Positions 7,803-11,331 of a stretch of DNA of 11,331 nucleotides are shown piece after piece. The stretch lies in contig NWUY0300012367.1 of the NCBI GenBank assembly GCA_004151065.3, positions 5,650-16,980 of the forward strand, written 5' to 3'. Within the stretch, counting starts at the first letter, position 1. Every line of letters starts with the position of its first letter. Source of the stretch: Larix sibirica. Taxonomy: Eukaryota > Streptophyta > Pinopsida > Pinales > Pinaceae. The notes under the pieces were generated by a model, which saw only the letters and a list, made by a program, of their open reading frames with translations, made no database searches and was not told the DNA's origin. Both the position numbers and the translations under genes were made by a program.

Positions 7803-8108
7803 TTAAAACCTGGTAACACACATATCCCTTGTTGCAGATCGGTAGAGAGATATGAGGGAGATGCGTCTGCAAATTGCTAGAGAGGACAATGACTCTTCAC
7901 TTGAAGAGGTTGCCACCTCATAGGAGGAAGGGTAGGGCGCTTTCGGCCCAGGGTTTAAAGACTCAAGGATGTCATCATCAACCGAGATGTGGGAAGCTCT
8001 AACCTCTACATTGGAGATGTCGTAACCCTCTAATGGGTCCGAACTATAGTCGATGCGCTGTATGTCATCGTCCACATGCTCGGCATCCAGTTGATTCGAT
8101 CGATCCAT
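7803..8108 (-). pseudogene. Acidic 101-codon frame upstream of the LINE Gag, possibly its N-terminal part
   Basis: The frame begins MDRSNQLDAEHVDDDIQRID and is rich in Asp, Glu and Ser for about 75 residues before becoming unremarkable. It lies just upstream of the Gag-like remnant on the same strand, and a second protein-like fragment in another frame (near 7740-7570) lies between. It may be the N-terminus of ORF1 or an element 5' region. I do not recognise a domain. Its acidic, low-complexity character is more protein-like than its AT-rich surroundings, but it could still be chance. Confidence 0.35.
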
Positions 8109-8823
8109 AAAAAAATCTCGAACTGTAGCCCCAAAACCGTAGTTTACAGGAAATCTATCAAATCCTTTTTCCCAATGTCTAATAAGTTATTGGAAGAGTG
8201 AGAAAAAAATTATTAGTTTGAATGCATATTTCATGCCCTATAGAATCTTTTAAGACTTGTGAAATAACCAAAATACATTCACACCATATAATGAACACAA
8301 GAATATGGTAACATCCCTTAAGATAGGGTAACACCATCAAACATTTTTTATCGAAGGAATTACTCCATAAGCCACGCTTGCTAAAAAACAATACATCCAA
8401 CATTCTCAAAGAATGGTTTGCCAAAATGAAATGTTTCAATCCAATTTTGAGATGCTGGAACTTGAAAAATATGTTTTCTAACAATGGGAATGAATTTTGT
8501 GTAACTGTGATTAAAACTATTTAATTGCATACAAGTAAAAAATATTCTATCCATCATTTTCTTATAATCTTAATCTTTTTCTTTTATTGACTCTTTATAT
8601 ATATATATTCATATGGTTCACAGCACAGATATTGATGCCTGCCATGTCCACGAAATACTGCCCCAAAATTTGTGAGAGAATATGGAATGATCAACCATCC
8701 AAGCTACATCCAATATATAGAGAGAGTTGCTTTATAAGAGAAACAAGAAGTTAAAATTCAAAATATTAGGATTTCATGTATTACGTGCAAAAATGATTGA
8801 ATAAGTAAGAAATGTGCTGATTC

Positions 8824-8873
8824 ATTTTAAGAAATAAAACCAAATCATATTTTAAGAAATAAAACCAAATCAT
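8824..8873. repeat. Perfect 25-bp tandem duplication
   Basis: The unit starting ATTTTAAGAAATAAAACC at 8824 is repeated exactly at 8849-8873 and followed by a further ATTTT. The identity of the copies indicates a recent slippage or duplication event in AT-rich DNA. Confidence 0.92.
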
Positions 8874-9150
8874 ATTTTCAATTTCTCTTTATCGTTATGT
8901 CTATCTATTTTATTATTAAAACGTTGTTTTCTCTAATAGACATGAATGATTCGAATATGAACTCTTCTAATTTATTAGTATTTTTTATTTATAAATAGTT
9001 TTAATTATTAATTTATATGAATGCAAATTAAATAGAAAAATATAATAATGTCATGATTTTTTTATAGAGCAAAATGGTTACTTTTTGTATCAAATAAAAA
9101 AGAGGCCGAGGCATGACCAGTCAACCTGTGTATACAATAGTATGCTTCAG

Positions 9151-9233
9151 TAGGAAAATTCTTCAAAGATCTTTACAAAAAGCTAAAATTCTAGGAAAAT
9201 TCTTCAAAGATCTTTACAAAAAAACTAAAATTC
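9151..9233. repeat. Tandem duplication of 41/42 bp
   Basis: Copy 1 is 9151-9191 and copy 2 is 9192-9233. Both begin TAGGAAAATTCTTCAAAGAT and end with CTAAAATTC. The only differences lie around the A-run (AAAAAGCT against AAAAAAACT). It is recent by its identity and has no known function. Confidence 0.92.
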
Positions 9234-9364
9234 TAGTTTCACATCAGTTGGGAGATGCTATCCTTCTATTCTTCATGTCTTTTTTGCTTAAGTATACCAT
9301 ACATAATTGACCATCAAGAACACATATAAATTGCATTACAAAGCATTTTTTTTATAGCAAAAAG

Positions 9365-10729
9365 AGATCCTGGCCATTACATGCCTTCTGCCATCTTCCC
9401 TTTAACTAGAGGAGGTATGTCTGACACATTCTGCATTTCAATGCATGTTTGATCCACCCCATTTTCATTTTCGGCCATTTTCTAAGCGCCACCAGTTGAG
9501 CTAATTGTGCCTTCAGAGGCTGGACCTTCGGTTCATTTTCAAAACCTGGAAATTCTCCCAAATCCTGATACTTCACCTTTTGCTGTAATGCTTGAATTTG
9601 CTCTTGCATAGTCATTTTGCCTTCAAGTTATTCAATATCAATCTTTGCCACGACGAGCTTTGTTGTCAAATTGTTCACCTGTGCACTCAACCTCTCAAAT
9701 TGTATTTGCGAGGTTGAAGAGTTTTTGATCAATAGTCTCCAAGCTTCTACTCCTAAGCTCAATTTTATGCAATAGCTTGAGTCACTACTTTTGGTACTTC
9801 ATCATTCAAACTATCAGTTTTTTTGACAATGAGTCCCTTTGCTCATCAGGGTTCTCCATCATGAATCGATTCCACCTAACCCTACCTCCAATTGCCAGAT
9901 AACGGAACCCTTCATTTTTTATCTAATAATTGTCTGCAGTAGAGAAGTTGTTGAACTACAAAAGTTCTAAATTCTGAACTAATAGCTTGCTCTGCTTGAA
10001 ATGTAGGCAGGTTTGACGATGCCAAACCTACTATTCCTCTATTCAGGAAACTAGACAGACAGACAACTTTTATATCCAGAGTGCATATCTTCAGATTGGA
10101 AAAAGTTTTATTGATGAAATCAGTGTGTCCGTAGATGTTCTCAAGTTGACTGCCTTTGTTGAACCTCACTGCTTCAAATAGCCACCTCAAGTGAGACTCT
10201 GACTCTTGAAATTCACACCCCCAATAAGAAACAAAACAAGTAAAGTGAGACTTTGAGCTTTCACTTCCCGCGTTGCCTAGAAGTCGATTTAGAAAGCCCA
10301 AGTGAGTAGACAATTTAACTTCCCCCTCCAATTCTCCTCCTAATCCTCAATTTGCAAAATATTACCAATTGTTTCTGAACCCATCAAATGTTTCACCCTC
10401 TACCATGTTTCAATTTGAGTGATTGTTTCCTTGTTAATGAGTTTGACCTCTGAATAAACCCAAGGCATTACACATTCCCCCAAGACCTGCCTTTCATTAA
10501 TCATCTTTTCTACGAGGGACATAATACGCAGTGGATCAATCACATCCCAACTTATTTCACATGCAGAACATCTCATCAGACATGTCAAACTTCCACTCAA
10601 TCTATCGAAGATTTCAACCTTAAATGTGAGTTCTTGCATGATGTTATCCAACCACTTGTTGAGGTGAGACCACCACATGGCTGCTAATGGAGGATTCGTA
10701 GATAAATATGCATTTTTGTGACTTGCCAT
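9365..10729 (-). pseudogene. Unrecognised decayed coding region with a coiled-coil C-terminal part
   Basis: Two long - strand frames, 10729-10400 (109 codons, starts MASHKNAYLSTNPPLAAMWW) and 10331-9912 (139 codons), are followed by protein-like fragments in shifting frames. After the stop at 9912-9914, another frame continues through NEGFRYLAIGGRVRW and MMENPDEQRDSLSKK, then shifts near an A7 run (+ strand T-run about 9819-9825). The last part (about 9780-9540) is heptad-like: RLSAQVNNLTTKL, a TAA at 9616-9618, then MQEQIQALQQKVK. At least four frame changes and two stops are needed, several beside homopolymers. I recognise no family. It may be a host pseudogene, an exon-containing gene, or an element Gag; sequencing errors could account for a few breaks but probably not all. 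Confidence 0.5.
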
Positions 10730-11331
10730 GGATCATAACCCGAATTTCTTGAAGTTGCAGCTAGGGGATGATGGAATAACATAACCCCCCACCCTAGCTC
10801 CAATGTGCCCTGCTCAAGGTGACAAGCTTTGTTAGCTTGGTAATTAGCTCGCTTGTTTAAAGCTCATAAAACATGGAAAACTTGCACCTCTTCAAATTCA
10901 ATTATAAATTGTTGTATTCGCCATAGTATCTGGTAAATAAATCCTTCCTTCAGAATCAATTTAAGGGATAAATGTCAAATCATAATCATTGAGTCCTCAA
11001 CTATTAATAGATGTCTTATTTTCCTACTTTAAGCTAGTTTCAACCTTTCCAGAGTGCCATAGCCCCGGCTTGATTATTTGAGGACACACCTAATCCTCAG
11101 GCATATGTATATATATATATTTTTTTNTGTGCTAAGGCACACTCCCCAAGGTGTGTGATGATAACTAAAAATTGCTTGCGAGGGAAGCTGGGTCAATGTA
11201 ATCGACAATTCTTCTTATGGGTTCTATTTGGGGTTAGGTCAATATAGTTGACACTCCATGTTATACTAGCAGAGGAAGGATAGGATGTGGAAGTTAGTTG
11301 TGAATTAGGTAGAAGGAAGTAGGTAGATAGG
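10730..11331. other. Non-coding tail of the window, no gene recognised
   Basis: There is no supportable open frame. It contains C-runs near 10781-10792, a TA microsatellite at about 11104-11120 followed by a T-run and the single undetermined base at 11127, and an imperfect direct repeat at 11191-11253. The G-rich final 80 bases (GGTAGAAGG-like) are simple in composition. Confidence 0.6.
11191..11253. repeat. Imperfect direct repeat of a GTCAA/TTGAC palindrome
   Basis: GGTCAATGTAATCGACA at 11191-11207 and GGTCAATATAGTTGACA at 11237-11253 match at 14 of 17 positions, 46 bases apart. The second copy is a perfect 5-bp-arm palindrome (GTCAA, five bases, TTGAC). Its arms contain the TGAC core bound by plant WRKY factors, but no gene is nearby to regulate, so function is not claimed. 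Confidence 0.5.

Larger units (their letters stand above)
5559..8108 (-). mobile_element. Degenerate, internally deleted plant LINE (L1-type non-LTR retrotransposon)
   Basis: Reading the - strand from high to low coordinates gives a Gag-like ORF1 (DUF4283-like region, then a CCHC knuckle) followed by the tail of ORF2 (zf-RVT zinc motif, then RNase H). This order is that of plant L1-type LINEs that carry RNase H. The endonuclease and reverse transcriptase that should lie between are absent: the ORF1 stop at 6459-6461 is only about 100 bases from the zf-RVT cysteines. Numerous frameshifts and stops show it is dead. The limits given are those of the recognisable frames; the true 5' end, poly(A) tail and target-site duplication were not identified. 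Confidence 0.82.
8109..9364. other. AT-rich intergenic DNA, no gene; two short tandem duplications
   Basis: The region is strongly AT-rich, with a TA microsatellite near 8597-8608 and long A/T runs at 8560-9060. The - strand frame at 8179-8484 and the + strand frame at 9113-9310 show no motifs; the latter is largely made by the 41/42-bp duplication. No terminal inverted repeats or LTR ends were found. Confidence 0.6.

Noticed and set aside
5559-8108. Target-site duplication and poly(A) tail of the LINE
   Set aside because: Several T-runs on the + strand (near 5321, 4991 and 4976) could be the tail, but I found no matching direct repeat at the other end, so no boundary is claimed.
8179-8484. 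101-codon - strand frame that might be a transposase or integrase remnant
   Set aside because: It has no catalytic or zinc motif on either strand, and its hydrophobic, AT-driven composition fits chance in AT-rich DNA.
1-11331. CRISPR arrays, bacterial operons, or a defence or biosynthetic gene cluster
   Set aside because: No regularly spaced repeats with unique spacers, no ribosome-binding-site-led gene series, and no enzyme families were seen. The content is typical of plant nuclear DNA.

Overview
The window looks like nuclear DNA of a seed plant. The reasons are one intact lysine/arginine/serine-rich plant-type gene with a U-rich 5'-UTR intron, a telo-box and pyrimidine patch upstream of it, AT-rich intergenic DNA, and a decayed plant L1-type LINE with a DUF4283-like Gag, a zf-RVT motif and an RNase H domain. 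The abundance of old, broken retroelement-like DNA would suit a large genome such as a gymnosperm, but this is only a weak inference. Nothing points to bacterial, organellar or viral DNA.

Layout. 1-1201 is the upstream and 5'-UTR region of the only intact gene. It contains a 211/223-bp tandem duplication (280-713), a pyrimidine patch and telo-box (about 803-909), and a probable non-coding first exon ending at 1201. 1202-2084 is the probable 5'-UTR intron. 2122-3318 is an uninterrupted 398-codon reading frame on the + strand for a very charged, repeat-rich, probably nuclear protein. It is followed by a 3' UTR with three copies of a palindrome-like motif and an AATAAA at 3742. 3780-5555 holds no gene I can support.

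5559-8108 (- strand) is a degenerate LINE. It retains most of ORF1 (a DUF4283-like region and a CCHC knuckle at 6882-6923), then passes directly to the tail of ORF2 (zf-RVT at about 6305-6358, RNase H at about 5660-6080). The endonuclease and reverse transcriptase are missing, so the copy is internally deleted. It also carries stops, frameshifts and a frame-breaking 10-bp tandem duplication.

8110-9365 is AT-rich and holds two short tandem duplications (8824-8873 and 9151-9233). About 9365-10729 (- strand) is a second decayed coding region that I do not recognise. It has two long frames and a frameshifted coiled-coil tail, and could be an old host pseudogene or an element Gag. 10730-11331 is non-coding, with a TA microsatellite, one undetermined base at 11127 and an imperfect repeat of a small palindrome.

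The genes do not form a functional unit: there is one host gene with its own transcription signals beside two fossil coding regions on the opposite strand. I found no convincing evidence of a new multi-gene system. The most useful leads are the internally deleted LINE, the unrecognised decayed reading frame, and the duplication and repeats around the intact gene.
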